From NCBI GenBank assembly GCA_011800155.1, contig CM022368.1:2108001-2172000 (forward strand): a DNA stretch of 64,000 nt, in the 5' to 3' direction. The notes under the pieces are model-generated. The model was not told the DNA's origin. It was given only the letters and a program-made list of their open reading frames with translations, and ran no database searches. The translations under genes and the position numbers were made by a program. Below are positions 1 to 11,856 of the stretch, in pieces (the stretch's first letter is position 1; every line of letters begins with the position of its first letter). Origin of the DNA: Flammulina velutipes (Eukaryota > Basidiomycota > Agaricomycetes > Agaricales > Physalacriaceae).

Positions 1-1
1 A

Positions 2-2303
2 ATTCTTGCGCATACGTTTTCGATGTCGGATACCTTGGTGGCATGGGATGCGATATTCGCCCGTGCACCTCGCCAAAGGGATGGTAGCCCCAGACTTGAA
101 TTTTTGGTCGATATATGTGCGGCTATGTTGATTCGTGCTCGGGTTGCCCTATTACGGTAAGAGTGGTCTTTTCTGGCAAACAAAGATAATATCTAAACCA
201 TTCGCTAGGTTGGGTAAGAACGTTCCCAAGTCACCGGGTCTCTGGGGACACGAAGAAGAATGGCTTCCTCCTCCCTCCCCTCTAAGGTCCTGGGAACTTG
301 GAGATGCGTTTTTGGAAGGAATGACCTTACTTCAAAACTATCCACTTTCCGGGGCTGGCGGCATCGATTCAGTCCTTCAATCGGCTTCGGATCTTTGGAA
401 TCGACGCCAGGATGAAGCTAAGGCGGCCAAAACCGCGACGCTGAGCTTGGGGGAGCGTCTGAAAGTAACGATGTGGAAAGGCTTTACGAATCAGGTTGCC
501 TCTTCACCTGATCGGTCGCCAGGTGTTTCCGATGGGGAAGAAAGCGACCACGAGCCAGATACAGCAGCTCCTCCAGAAAACAAGGAAGAGGCCCTCTCTG
601 TGACTATTGATCCTACCCCAGGCTTGACTTCTCGTTTGGCAAACACTCTATGGAAGGGTATCACAAATCAAAGCTCGATGGAGCCGCCGCCGTCTCCTAT
701 GTCCCCCATGTCTCCTGCCATTCCGGATTCACATTCTTCACCGGCAACCCCACCCAACGATAAGACGGAGGACAGCGGCCCATCCTTGACGACCAGTTTA
801 TGGGGTTATGCAGGAAAATTGAAGGATTCTGACACGGCGGCTAATTTAGCGAAGGTCAGCAGTAACTGGCGCGCCAAGGCGTTGTCCGGTTCGTGGAGTC
901 TGCGGACTAGTGCAAAAGAAGCGCCCCCACCACTACCAGAGCAATTCCTTTCTCCTCCCAGTCATCATCGTCATTCTCCGGCTCCTTCTGACAATCGTCG
1001 GGGCTCACTTCCTGGACCAGATCGAACTGGTGTCTACTCGCCTCCCACCCGCCCCGCATACTTCAGACCCCCGCGAGATAGCATTATCTTTCCCAGTGGA
1101 GGAGCGCTATCTGTACCGGCAAGTCCTGATGCGGTGATCAACGATTTGACTAGTCGCACGCATCATATCCAAGAATCCATTGCCTCACTCACCAAGACAT
1201 CTACGAAGAAAAGTGGTGGTCCCCGCCCACTCTTATTGAACCCTAGCTCTCTTATAACAGACCACCGAACTTCAGTCGTTGAGGCGAAACCACCTGTGGC
1301 CGATCAATGGAGCGAAGTCACCAAAATGAAGAAAGGTCACGGAGGACGAAAAGACTCGCAATCATCCATGTCTTCGTTGGCGCCTGCTGATGCTCTTCGT
1401 TCTACAAACCTGGAATACGATTCTGATCGCAGTCGACGAGTCATGCTAAATCGTAAATCTGTCTCTCCGATGGCGCCACACTTTCGAGGACATCATCAGT
1501 CGTGGTCTTCATCGGGTACTTCACCTGATCATGGAATCAGCCACCTTGCCTTCAACCGTGGTGACATTGTAATCAACGGCGGTAACACGCCTGGTCGGAG
1601 CCCTGTTGTATCTCCCTCCCTTTATTACCCTCCCCCACTCCCAGTATCCCCTGCCTTGGTTGGTATCTCCGATCCTGAGGGTTACGGTGACCGTCCATCT
1701 GACATCATCGAGCCATTGGATACTCCTTCCATACCGCGCAAACTGTCGAGAAAAAAGACACCTCCATCTAGGGCTTACGAGGATACATCGGATTCATCGG
1801 CGATCGAGACACCCTCAAAAAGCCCCAGAGTGCGCCCTCGAAGACAGATGAATCGTCCTTCCGCTTTGCAGCTGCAGGAGGTGGCGAGACCGATGTCACT
1901 GGGCGTTCCTTGGCCTGACGATGAGGGTCACACACCCAAGGCAGCCAGCTTTGACGGAGCCGATGCTGCACCAGCGCGTCTTCAACGACGGACACGGAAG
2001 GTTTCTGCCGAGAGCCCGTACGAGGGCGCTGTTGAAGGCAGGACACGAAAGGTGTCTGGTGAATCTCGCACCAGAAAGATATCGGGTGAATCTCGCACCA
2101 GAAAGATATCGGGCGAATCTCGCACCAGAAAGGTATCCGGCGAAGCACGCACTCGCAAAGTCTCTACTGAAACCTATCGTCCGTCAAGGAAGGTCCGGGA
2201 CAGTGCGGCTGAAGAGGGCGACGATGAAGGATACGACGATCTCCTTAGTGCATACGAGACTGATGACAGTCCAAAGACGTTCTTCCCGAACGATTCGAAT
2301 TGA
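2..2303 (+). CDS. TBC1D5-like Rab GTPase-activating protein (3' part, 5' truncated)
   Basis: The gene enters from the left edge. Bases 2-156 read in frame and end in the helical tail of a TBC (Rab-GAP) domain (TLVAWDAIF, then a DICAAMLIRAR segment). A 52-nt GT-AG intron (157-208) joins this to a long second exon that keeps a helical LLQNYP segment, as in TBC1D5 proteins. TBC proteins stimulate GTP hydrolysis by Rabs; TBC1D5 relatives act on Rab7 with retromer. The catalytic Arg and Gln fingers lie outside the window. The rest, about 650 residues, is low-complexity and rich in Ser and Pro. It ends with five tandem 9-residue repeats of the form RTRKVSGES and an acidic tail. The TBC assignment is good; the TBC1D5 subgroup is inferred from the layout. 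Confidence 0.75.
2040..2174 (+). repeat. Five tandem 27-bp coding repeats (RTRK[VI]S units)
   Basis: Five head-to-tail 27-bp units each encode nine residues: RTRKVSGES, RTRKISGES twice, RTRKVSGEA and RTRKVSTET. An isolated earlier copy (RTRKVSAES) lies just upstream. The middle units are nearly identical in DNA, which suggests recent slippage or unequal exchange. Each unit fits the basophilic kinase consensus R-x-R-x-x-S. Confidence 0.95.
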
Positions 2304-2656
2304 ACCATCGACGTAGCTTTTCATGTTTTCTGTTATGCATCTGTACATATCTTATGATATATCTTGTTTGTTTAATTTGTGGCTACAATTTGGACGTTGA
2401 GCGTTCTAGTAGTCTTAGTTAGTTATGACTTAAGAATGACATTTGACGGTACATGCTTCAAACTCGAGCAGGCTATGCTTAGGTAGAAATTTTGTAGTTT
2501 CCTGTAGTTGAAAGACACGGAATAACGTTATTTTTTGCGCCACAGATCTCCACGTATGTCATACTTATATTGTAACACAACAGACCATTATTGAACTATG
2601 ACCCACACCAAATCTGCAGTCCTGTTTTCGCGTTTACTAGCGCCCACGCCACAGCA
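2304..2656. other. Convergent intergenic region
   Basis: This AT-rich gap lies between two convergent genes and should hold the 3' UTRs of the Rab-GAP gene and of ALG13. I see no coding exon, tRNA or repeat. Confidence 0.6.
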
Positions 2657-3284
2657 CTAGTCTTCGAATCCCATCTCTTCATCAATAATATTCCTGAATC
2701 TTGCACCATCGAATGACGGAAATGGCACGACGTTATTTGGATCAAAATCTACGATTGCCTGAGCAAGTCCTCTAGAGAAAAGAGGTCAGCATTTGACTGT
2801 TGTAGCGACTAAGACCTAAAGGCTCACCCAGCAGATGAGGACTGAAGATGGCCCAGGTCGGACAAAGCAAGTGCCAGTTCCTCCTGGTGATTGTCCAGCA
2901 AAGTGGGATTTGGTACGACTATGAGAGCCTTTCCCAATCGAAGTACGTCGAGAATTGTTCCCGATCCTAGGCGCAGCAAAGTCCAGCATCATTCCTTTAA
3001 GCCAGATGATTTTTACCTGCGTGGCTTATAACCAAGTCAGAACGTTCGAATGTCTCTTGCAGAGATGGTTGGAATCGCCAGATTTCGACTTCAAGACCAT
3101 GCACTGCAATACGCCGTGTTTGTTCCCTCGAGAGGGCTTGACCGATATCAAAATCTGAGTCTCCGCATTGAAGGACTAGGTCTGTGTACCCCTTCTGTTT
3201 TAGTGCTGAAAGAACCTGTTCGGATAAAGCAGCTTGAACAAGCGCGTCGAACCGCGTCGATCCCACGGTGACGAAGGCAAGCAT
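2657..3284 (-). CDS. ALG13: UDP-GlcNAc transferase catalytic subunit ALG13
   Basis: Three exons (3284-3017, 2966-2828, 2771-2657) encode 173 residues, the usual size for fungal Alg13. Alg13 is the cytosolic catalytic half of the Alg13/Alg14 transferase, which adds the second GlcNAc to dolichol-PP-GlcNAc on the ER face in N-glycan synthesis. The protein starts [16 protein letters not shown], the typical first strand and loop of this GT-B C-domain fold. It carries [14 protein letters not shown], the UDP-binding Gly loop, followed by GKALIVVPN. The introns (50 and 56 nt) restore the frame exactly. Its start codon lies only 56 bp from the start of the divergent PRO3 gene. The membrane partner Alg14 is not in this window. 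Confidence 0.9.
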
Positions 3285-3340
3285 GAAGGAGAAATGCCGC
3301 CGGCTAAATTTCTAAATCTCTGACTCGATCAACCGTCTCG
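3285..3340. promoter_or_regulatory. 56-bp shared divergent promoter (ALG13 / PRO3)
   Basis: The two start codons face away from each other across only 56 bp, so any core promoter must overlap the other gene's 5' end. I see no TATA box. Confidence 0.5.
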
Positions 3341-4533
3341 ATGGGCTATACTCTCTGTGTACTAGGTGAGGGCACTCCCTGTTCCAAATCTTCTGGATAA
3401 TCTCATGTCTGAATAGGATGTGGAACGATGGGGGTCGCCGTACTTGCAGGCGTCGTAGACAGCCTCGACGTTCCCTCTCGCATGGCGCATACTTTGGCCA
3501 ACAATAAATGGGAATCTCATACGCCTGGGACATTAACGCCTACTGAGGCTCCAGACTCGTCTACTCCTACGAAATTTATTGCTTGCGTGAGCCGCGAGAC
3601 GACCGCCATCAAGCTGCGATCTACATTCAACTCTCTGGGTTCTCTTGCTCAAACTATTCATGTCGTTGCATCACAAAATCTTGTATCTGTACAGCAATCG
3701 GATGTTGTTCTCCTATGGTAAAGTTGCTCTATCAAAACATCCTTCTTTACTGATACACCAAAATCAGTTGTAAACCCCAGCTCGCGCACTCCATTTTATC
3801 TGAAGAGGGAATGAAGGATGCTTTGCGCGGCAAACTGCTTATCAGTATTCTTGCTGGTGTCACAATCTCTCAACTCAGTAGCTGGGTCTCCGAAGACACG
3901 AAAGTTATTCGTGCCATGCCCAATACTCCTTGCAAAGTCTTATTTCCACCTTCTACGAGAAATACATCTGATATCCCGACAGATCCGTGAAGGGATGACT
4001 GTTGTCTCTACGATCCCCATCTCTGAAAGCAGTGAAAACGAACGTGCTATTATCCTCAAGATCTTCTCATCCATCGGCCGCTGTCGATTCTTGGAAGAGA
4101 AACATTTTGACGCCTGCACTGCACTCTCGGGCTCTGGACCTGCCTTCGCTTGTATATTCCTTGAAGCTATGGCAGATGGTGGTGTCATGATGGGATTGCC
4201 GCGCGCGGAAGCTCTGGAGTTGGCGGCTCAAAGTCATTCTATCCGCTTTTGAGAGGACATACATATTGACATTCTCTCATTCTAGCCTTACAAGGCGCTG
4301 CCAGAATGGTACTACAGAGTGGTGCCCATCCAGCCCAAATCAAGGATTCTGTGACCAGTTCGTCGTTCTAGAGCCATTATTGCAAGCGAACTCACCTCTG
4401 TCTAGCCCCTGGAGGGTGTACCATCGCTGGGTTGTTGGCTTTGGAGGACGGCAGGGTTCGGTCTACCATTGCAAGATGCATTCAAATTGCGACGGAAAGA
4501 GCGAGTGAGTTGGGCCAGCCTGCAAAAAAGTAG
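3341..4533 (+). CDS. PRO3: Pyrroline-5-carboxylate reductase
   Basis: Six exons (3341-3365, 3417-3717, 3768-3936, 3983-4232, 4286-4357, 4406-4533) give 314 residues. The enzyme reduces pyrroline-5-carboxylate to proline with NAD(P)H, the last step of proline synthesis. Visible motifs are the N-terminal Rossmann loop GCGTMG, which is split by the first intron, then RAMPNTPC, the substrate-site motif ALSGSGPAF, and the C-terminal dimer helix with TPGGCTIAGLLALEDG. The first ATG codes for only eight residues before the first intron; the downstream ATG at 3428 would cut the dinucleotide-binding loop and is rejected. Three donors are weak (GTCTTA, GTCATT, GTTCGT), but only these joins restore the conserved protein. 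Confidence 0.93.
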
Positions 4534-4660
4534 ATAGAGGTATACATATGTCTTGTATCTTAAAGAACACATACATAGGTCTTCTATACATTTTATGTCA
4601 GATCGTCGTCCTTCACATGTAACACAATGTAGAAGCACTGTCGAGGCTACATTCAACGTT

Positions 4661-6206
4661 TTACTTGTGTCTAGGACGCCGGCGAGGTACACCAGCTTCC
4701 ACCTCATCATCATCCCTGTCTTTATCGTCGCCTCTACGGTCATTATTATGTTTCCGTTTGCGACCACCGCCATCTCGACCTTTCGAGTCCATTTCCCTCA
4801 ATTCAGTGACAGCTAATCGGCTCGCCTCACTAACTCGTTCCTTGAGAAGTGCAATCTCCTCCGTATCTGTTGGCCAAAGCTCCAGTTTCTTGTCTATGAC
4901 TTGCTCGATACGCTGTAAGATCTCGACGTCGTATTGAGTGACCAGTGTTACTGCTTTTCCCGCGCGGCCTGCTCGAGCTGTGCGACCAACACGATGGATG
5001 TAGTCCTTGGAGTGAGTAGGAACGTCGAAGTTCACCACAATATCGACAGATGGAATGTCAAGACCTCTGTAGCTGCATGAGAACCTAGTTTGAAGACAAT
5101 GGATTATGTGGCTTACCGACTAGCAACATCTGTTGCTACGAGAATACTCCTGCCACCACTTTTGAACTTCCCGAGGGCTCCTAGACGTTGACTTTGAGTG
5201 AGCTTCCCGTGCAAAGGGACCGCGGGGAAGCCGAGAACGCGTAGTATTATTGACATCCTGTGGGAGTCTGTTTAAACTTCAAACATAAACGACCAAAGGA
5301 TACACATACCGTGCAGCGTCGTGGACAGTTCTTGTGAATATTATCATCGAGTTTTGTGCAAGTGTGTTTGCAAGATAGACAAGGTACGCGTCTTTGTCCT
5401 TGAGAGGCATTAAAAGGTAGTATTGGAGAAGATTGGCTGCTGTTTGGTACCTACACAGATATTACAGACCGAAACATGACGAAAAGATCGGGACTGACTT
5501 CGAAGATGCTTGTACTCTTACAGGTTCCTGTAAGCTCGCCCTTTGTAGTTTTTCAACTTTTGTAGTCATCGTCGCGGAGTATAGGTATGTTGTACGCTCT
5601 TTCGGTATGAGGCGCAAGATTTTGTCGATAACTGGTCCGAAATCCATATCTAGCAGCCTATCTGCTTCATCGAGCACCTAACATTGTTTAGCGAACTGGT
5701 AGCAACGAAACTGTGTGACTTACCAGAAACTTGAGAGTTTTCAAGCTAAAGCCTTTCGTACTTTCTAAATGGTACTGAAGACGACCAGGAGTGGCGACGA
5801 TGATATGAGGCTTCTTTGCAAGAGCAACAGCTTGCGCGATAGGATCGACGCCGCCTATCAAGACAACGCAGCGCGCTCCCATATCTGATCCCAGCGCTTC
5901 GAATTGTTCAGATATTTGGAAAGCAAGTTCTCGAGTCGGCGCCATTATGCAAGCGAATAGGCCTTTTGGTTCTTCCCAGAGTTTTTGGAGTATAGGCAAA
6001 GCAAAGGCAGCTGTTTTCCCAGAGCCAGTCTCAGCAACACCGATGATATCCTTCCCTGCGAAAGCAGGAGGCAAAGCCTGCACTTGGATTTCGGTTGGAG
6101 TGGTGAATTTCATTTGATCTAAAGCCTTTAGTAAAGGTTCTATTAATCCCAGCTCTTTGAATCCTGGCGAGGGTGAGGAGGGTCCAGCTTCATCTGGAGA
6201 CGGCAT
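4661..6206 (-). CDS. RRP3: DEAD-box ATP-dependent rRNA helicase RRP3 (DDX47)
   Basis: Five exons (6206-5724, 5677-5499, 5450-5310, 5257-5117, 5066-4661) encode 449 residues. All DEAD-box motifs are present in order: F and Q motif ([10 protein letters not shown]), I (AETGSGKT), Ia (PTRELAFQ), Ib (TPGR), II (DEAD), III (SAT), V (TDVASRGLDIP) and VI ([10 protein letters not shown]). The closest known relatives are Rrp3 and DDX47, nucleolar helicases needed for early 35S pre-rRNA cleavage and 18S rRNA maturation. The C-terminus is a basic and acidic tail typical of nucleolar proteins. The start ATG was chosen at MPSPDEAG, just before the conserved core; it sits 71 bp from the divergent TSC1 gene. 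Confidence 0.93.
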
Positions 6207-6277
6207 GATGAGTGTAAGAGGCAGAGAAAAAATTAAGTAGCTCCGGTCCGAGTGGCCGGGACGTGGCTCTTGCACTC
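6207..6277. promoter_or_regulatory. 71-bp shared divergent promoter (RRP3 / TSC1)
   Basis: RRP3 and TSC1 start codons are separated by 71 bp. There is no room for separate promoters, so a shared region is inferred. No named element is recognised. Confidence 0.45.
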
Positions 6278-9087
6278 ATGTCCTTCTTACGACAATTACG
6301 CGCTGCGCTTGACGACAAGGCGTCTCTGTCCGTTGTCACCTCCGCGGTAGACGAATTTGTCCAAGCAAATTACGATGGTCTGCCAGTCGAGCTCGAAGAC
6401 GAGTTAATCACGATACATCGGGAGGTTGGACACGAATTGACACCTCGCCAGACAGAAATATTCCTTGCTGTTTTATATCACCTAAGGACCATCCTATCAC
6501 CCATCTCTATCATCATTTCTTGGTTTGACCTTGTTCTTCGCCCCGCGCTGCGAGAACCAAGATTGCCTCTTGTCGCGCTCCATGAAGCCTCGGATCTCGT
6601 TGTGCTTGCTCTGGAAATTGACACGGATGACGAAGAGGTTCATGCCAAGGTATCAGCATTCAGACGTCAACTCGTCCATCTATACCTCTTAGATGCCTTC
6701 AACGAGGGTTCTGGGGATGACGTGATAACTCGTGCCGAACTGGATGAGCTATCGAGGGAGAAGAAGGAGCGTTGGAAACTTAATTTGGAAGGAATTTTAC
6801 TCAAACATGGTATACATCAACCTGGAGTGAGTGCGCTGTTGTCCACCAGTCTCGTCTAACCAACCGACAGGTATTGATGGCAGAACTCCATTCCCACTTC
6901 AAGATCCCCTCCTCACGTCTCCAGATATTCAGCCTACTCAACAGCTTCACATCCTTATCAGACTTCCGGCCATCCGCGTTGACTCTTGCCACACATTCAT
7001 TAATGTCCCAACTCTTATTCTCCCTCCTGGTCGACAACTCTTCCACAATGTGTAGCATCGGAATGACTCTACTCGTCAAACTGTTGCCCCTCTTTGCTGT
7101 GCATGCAAGCGCGAATCTCAAGGAGATACTTCCACAACTCCTACTTATTCTCGCGCGCGTTCTTTGCTGGAAGGAACGACCAACGGCGGAGACCGAGCGA
7201 GATCTTCTTGACCCTCTATCGACAATACCTCCTCTAGAGCTCAACACCGATGTCGAGTGGGAAAGACTCGAAGCAACATTCTATGCCACGGCCGCCACCC
7301 CGCCCGACCCTCATCGGTTCTTCACGTTCCTTTATTATCTTTTCCCTTGCAATGTCCTTAGATTTCTGCGTACTCCGCATTTGTATCTCACTGAATACGA
7401 ATATCCCTCCCCGTTCACTCAAGAGTGGAACAACGTCATAAACCCAAAGGAACTAAAGAGTAAAGCCGAGGTAGAAGTTTTCTGTGTCGTTGATATGCTT
7501 GACAATGAAAGTTCCCTCTAGAATCTCATTCGCGCCCATCAGTGCCATCCACTCATCATTTGGAGAGACGCAGAAGAGGAACTATCGCATAGCAACTTTT
7601 GGGCCAAGTACGACGTCGCGCGCATCTCCAGCGAGGCCACCCTCCTTGACAGCGTAAATATGGCTCTCGCAATCCGTGCTAGGCATGCCGATACACAATC
7701 TAAACCAGACCAAGACATCGCGTCTAATCCAGATGACGAAGGCTCATCAACAACGGGTTCCATATTTATTCCACCTTCCGTCCCAAAGATCTCATTGCAA
7801 GATATGGTTGCCACTTCGGTCGCGCTGAAGTCCAACCTCAATGTGGAAATCGAAAACACAACGTCGCAATGGCCATCAACGTTGTTCGGGTATTCATTGA
7901 AGGACAACCCATCGATGTCTCGCCCGGCTAGTGCTCTGGGTGCGGCCAGCATTGCGTCGAGCTCTGCGTCGTCTTCACGTCATAGTTCAAACGATGAGCT
8001 ACCCTCCCATGTTACTCGGGCTATTGCATCACTACAGCGTGAAGTGGTGTTGCTTCGTAACGAATTGAACTTCGAACTGTGGCTGTCGAGAGAGAATGTT
8101 CAGCATGTCGGCCGGTTGTATCAGGAACGTAGCCTTTCCAATAATGCGGAGGTCGAGCGTCAAGGCTTAGTCCGTATTCTTATGTCCATTCACGCCTTTA
8201 CTAACACTGTTTCTAGTACAATAAACTACGAAATTACCGCGCACAAGTGCAAAGTCTTGAAAAGGAACTGCGAGAACACAAGGAACAAGCGTCCTCTGCA
8301 AAGAACAAATACGCGGAATGGAACACTGAGCTTCAGAGCAAGTTGACGAAGTTGAGGAAGGACAAGGAGCAGTGGACGAAAGATACAGCATTCCTAAGGT
8401 CGGAATCGAAGGAAGCCAAGGTAAGCGGTATCCGTGTGAAAGGTCTGGATCAATACTAATAACCACCTGCAGGCCTTGTTCGAAAGTCAAGGGATATTAT
8501 TGTCTGAGGCAAACGCGAAAGTATTCAACTTGGAGACCGCGATGAAGGAAACTCAGCCGAAACTTGACCGTCTGGGGGATTACGAGCACCAGATACAGCA
8601 ACATCTCAAGATTCAGCAACTATGGTGCGTTCAGCAGCTGATTCAGAGACGTGAAGGCCGAATTCATCGTAGGGAAACGGATTGGAAACAATTCGAACAG
8701 CAAAAGGCTGAAATGGCTGACATGGTTGCTTATATGAAGCAGTTAGAGATACGACTGGAGAGCTACGGTCTGTGTCAAAGTGATATGGAAGAGGAAAATA
8801 GGCAAGCATCATTTATTAGTTGGAAGTCGCTTCACAGACTGATATTTTACAGGGCACATCGTCGGAAAATCAAATCCTTGGAAGCACAGTTGGAGCATCT
8901 GCAACGCAGGCCAGCGAGTAGTGACGAGTCGGTGATGCTCGACACCGTATTGGCCGATAAAGCTGCATTGCTGAAGAGCAACACTGAACTACGGCAAAAG
9001 AATGAGGAACAGACAGAGATCGTTGAGGAATTGACGATGATGGTAGAAACGTTGAAGAGCTCGGTGCGACGGGAGGATGTTGATTGA
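6278..9087 (+). CDS. TSC1: Tuberous sclerosis 1 (hamartin) homologue
   Basis: Exons 6278-6826, 6871-7470, 7522-8169, 8217-8420 and 8473-9087 give about 870 residues, or about 854 if a probable GC-AG intron at 8802-8852 is removed. The N-terminal half is the helical hamartin domain, with the typical FFTFLYYLFPCNVLRFLR segment. The middle is Ser-rich and the last 270 residues form a long coiled coil. Hamartin stabilises the Rheb-GAP tuberin (TSC2) and so restrains TORC1; fungal homologues also affect amino-acid uptake. TSC2 is not in this window. The donor of the second intron is ambiguous (7471 or six bases later); both keep the frame. Confidence 0.87.
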
Positions 9088-9211
9088 CAGAGCGTTGTTA
9101 TTAAATTATGTATGGACATTGCTGTCCAGATTGCTGTCCTTTGCCGTTTATTCTACAACATTCGATGGGATTCTACGATCGACCATGGGGCCGAAAAAGG
9201 AAGGAGTCGGA

Positions 9212-9224
9212 TTCTTCGAGAATC
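9212..9224. promoter_or_regulatory. Heat-shock element in the HSP90 promoter
   Basis: TTCTTCGAGAATC contains the inverted HSF pair nTTCnnGAAn. It lies about 160 bp before the HSP90 start codon. Further TTC triplets occur at 9151-9173 but are less regular. HSF1 control of HSP90 is established in fungi; its use here is inferred. Confidence 0.5.
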
Positions 9225-9380
9225 AAAATTTTGCCCTACATAAACACTGCACGCGTCTAAATCTTCGCTTGACCTGTTTCCCATTCTTTGTGGCGTTCTT
9301 TCATCTCTAACCACTCTTCTAACGTATGTCCTACACATCGCGATCGACGGCGACCTCGTACTAACGACCGTCCAGTAGAA

Positions 9381-11856
9381 ATGGCTACTGAAAGCTTCGG
9401 ATTCCAGGCTGAGATCAGTCAGCTCCTGGACTTGATTATTAGTGCGTCGTCCTTTCACGTTCAGATGTTGTCCTATTGGCTTATCGCCTGCGATAGACAC
9501 CTTCTACTCCAACAAGGAGATTTTCCTTCGCGAGTTGATCTCCAACGCCTCCGATGCGCTCGACAAAATCCGATATGCATCCCTCACCGATCCTTCTGTT
9601 CTCGACACAGAAAAGGAACTCGTTATCCGCATCATCCCCGACAAGGAGAACAAGATCCTCTCCATCCGTGATACTGGTATTGGCCTCACCAAAGCCGACA
9701 TGGTCAACAACTTGGGCACAATCGCCAAGTCTGGTACCAAGGTATGTCTCTTTCATAGTCGCCACAAAAATTATTCTAACTGTTTTCTTTCAGGGTTTCA
9801 TGGAGGCTCTCACATCCGGCGCCGATATCTCTATGATTGGACAATTCGGTGTCGGTTTCTACTCCGCATACCTCGTCGCCGAGCGCGTCCAGGTCATCTC
9901 CAAGCACAACGACGACGAGCAGTATATCTGGGAGTCTGCTGCGGGTGGCACCTTCACCATCACCCCCGATACCATCAACCCTCCCATCGGCCGTGGTACT
10001 GAGATCCGCCTCTACCTCAAAGAGGACCAGCTCGAGTACATTGAGGAGAAGAAGATCAAGGAGATTGTCAAGAAGCACTCCGAGTTCATCTCTTACCCTA
10101 TCCAGCTCGCTGTGACCAAGGAGGTCGAGAAGGTGTGTTTTGTCGTTATCTTTTTTCAATCATCGCTGAGAATGTCTACAGGAAGTCGAAGATGAGGAGG
10201 AAGTTGCCGATGATGATGCTGAGAAGCCCAAGATTGAAGAGGTCGATGATGAGGATGACAAGCCTAAAGAGAAGAAGACCAAGAAGATCAAGGAGGTTGA
10301 GACCACCAACGAGGAGCTCAACAAGACCAAGCCCATCTGGACTCGCAACCCCAACGACATCACCCCCGAAGAGTACTCTGCCTTCTACAAGTCGCTCACC
10401 AATGACTGGGAGGACCATCTCGCTGTCAAGCACTTCTCCGTCGAGGGTCAGCTCGAGTTCAAGGCCATCCTCTTCATGCCCAAGCGGTATGTCTTGTAAA
10501 TTTTCTTTCTTGACTAACATGTCTAATTTATCGGTAGCGCACCATTCGATCTCTTCGAGTCCAAGAAGAAGCGTAACAACATCAAGCTCTACGTCCGCCG
10601 TGTCTTCATCATGGACGATTGCGAGGATCTCATCCCCGAGTACCTCAACTTCGTCAAGGGTATCGTCGACTCTGAGGATCTCCCCCTTAACATCTCTCGT
10701 GAGACTCTCCAACAGAACAAGATTCTCAAGGTCATCCGCAAGAACATCGTCAAGAAGTGCATGGACCTCTTCACCGAGATCGCTGAGGACAAGGAGAGCT
10801 TCAACAAGTTCTACGAGGCCTTTGGCAAGAACTTGAAGCTCGGTATCCACGAAGACGCCCAAAACCGCAGCAAGCTCGCTGAGTTCTTGCGTTTCTACTC
10901 TACCAAGTCGTCTGAGGAGATGGTCTCCCTCAAGGGTACGTTCTCATTCTTTATATATTCTCGCGCATGTCAACTAACAACTTCGCTACAGACTACATCA
11001 CCCGCATGCCTGAGGTTCAGAAGTCGATCTACTACCTTACTGGCGAGTCCCTTGCTGCCGTCAAAGAATCTCCCTTCCTTGAGGTTCTCAAGAAGAAGGG
11101 CTTCGAAGTCCTCCTCCTCGTCGACCCCATTGACGAGTACGCCATCACTCAACTCAAGGAGTTCGACGGCAAGAAGTTGGTCTGTGTCTCGAAGGAGGGC
11201 CTCGAGCTCGAGGAGACTGATGAGGAGAAGGCAGCACGTGAAGCTACTGCCACCGAGTTCACTGAACTGTGCTCTGTCGTCAAGGATGCTCTCGGTGACA
11301 AGGTTGAGAAGGTTATCGTCTCTAACCGAATCACCGACTCACCATGTGTGCTCGTTACCGGACAATTCGGTTGGTCGTCGAACATGGTACGTGGCTTTTC
11401 TCATTGTTCAGCGGAAGTAGTACTAATTCGATATCTTATTGTAGGAGCGTATCATGAAGGCGCAAGCACTCCGTGACTCTTCCATGTCATCATACATGGC
11501 GTCGAAAAAGACTCTTGAGCTCAACCCCACGAACCCTATCGTCAAGGAGCTGAAGCGCAAAGTGGCGGAAGACAAAGCTGACAAGTCTGTACGGGACTTG
11601 ACGTTCCTCCTGTTCGAGACTGCTCTGTTGACCTCTGGTTTCACCCTTGACGACCCGTCGTCGTTCGCAAAGCGGATCCACAGGATGATCTCGTACGTGT
11701 TTTTTTGCCTCATTGTTCGCGAGTAGAAGCTTACGTTTGGCGTGTGTTAGCCTTGGACTTGATGTTGATGATGAAGAGGAGACTTCTGCTTCTGCCGTCG
11801 AGGAGGCACCTGCTGCTGAAAGTGCGTCAACGTCCGCGATGGAGGAGATCGATTAG
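9381..11856 (+). CDS. HSP90: Cytosolic Hsp90 molecular chaperone
   Basis: Eight exons (9381-9441, 9497-9741, 9794-10132, 10182-10496 with its donor at 10487, 10538-10935, 10992-11386, 11445-11692, 11751-11856) encode 698 residues. The protein starts [19 protein letters not shown]. The GHKL ATPase motifs follow: [30 protein letters not shown] and [14 protein letters not shown]. An acidic and basic charged linker starts at the third intron, and then come the middle and C-terminal dimerisation domains. The last residues are MEEID, a conservative change from the MEEVD tail that docks TPR co-chaperones. Codons are strongly C/G-ending compared with the neighbours, as expected for a highly expressed gene. 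Confidence 0.97.

Noticed and set aside
8620..8670. A possible extra intron in TSC1 near GTGCGTTCAG
   Set aside because: It would be only about 23 nt, too short to splice; the frame reads through as coiled coil.
10176..10862. A 228-codon minus-strand frame inside HSP90
   Set aside because: It is the mirror of a strongly biased coding exon, rich in Leu, Glu and Val; the + strand protein is certain.
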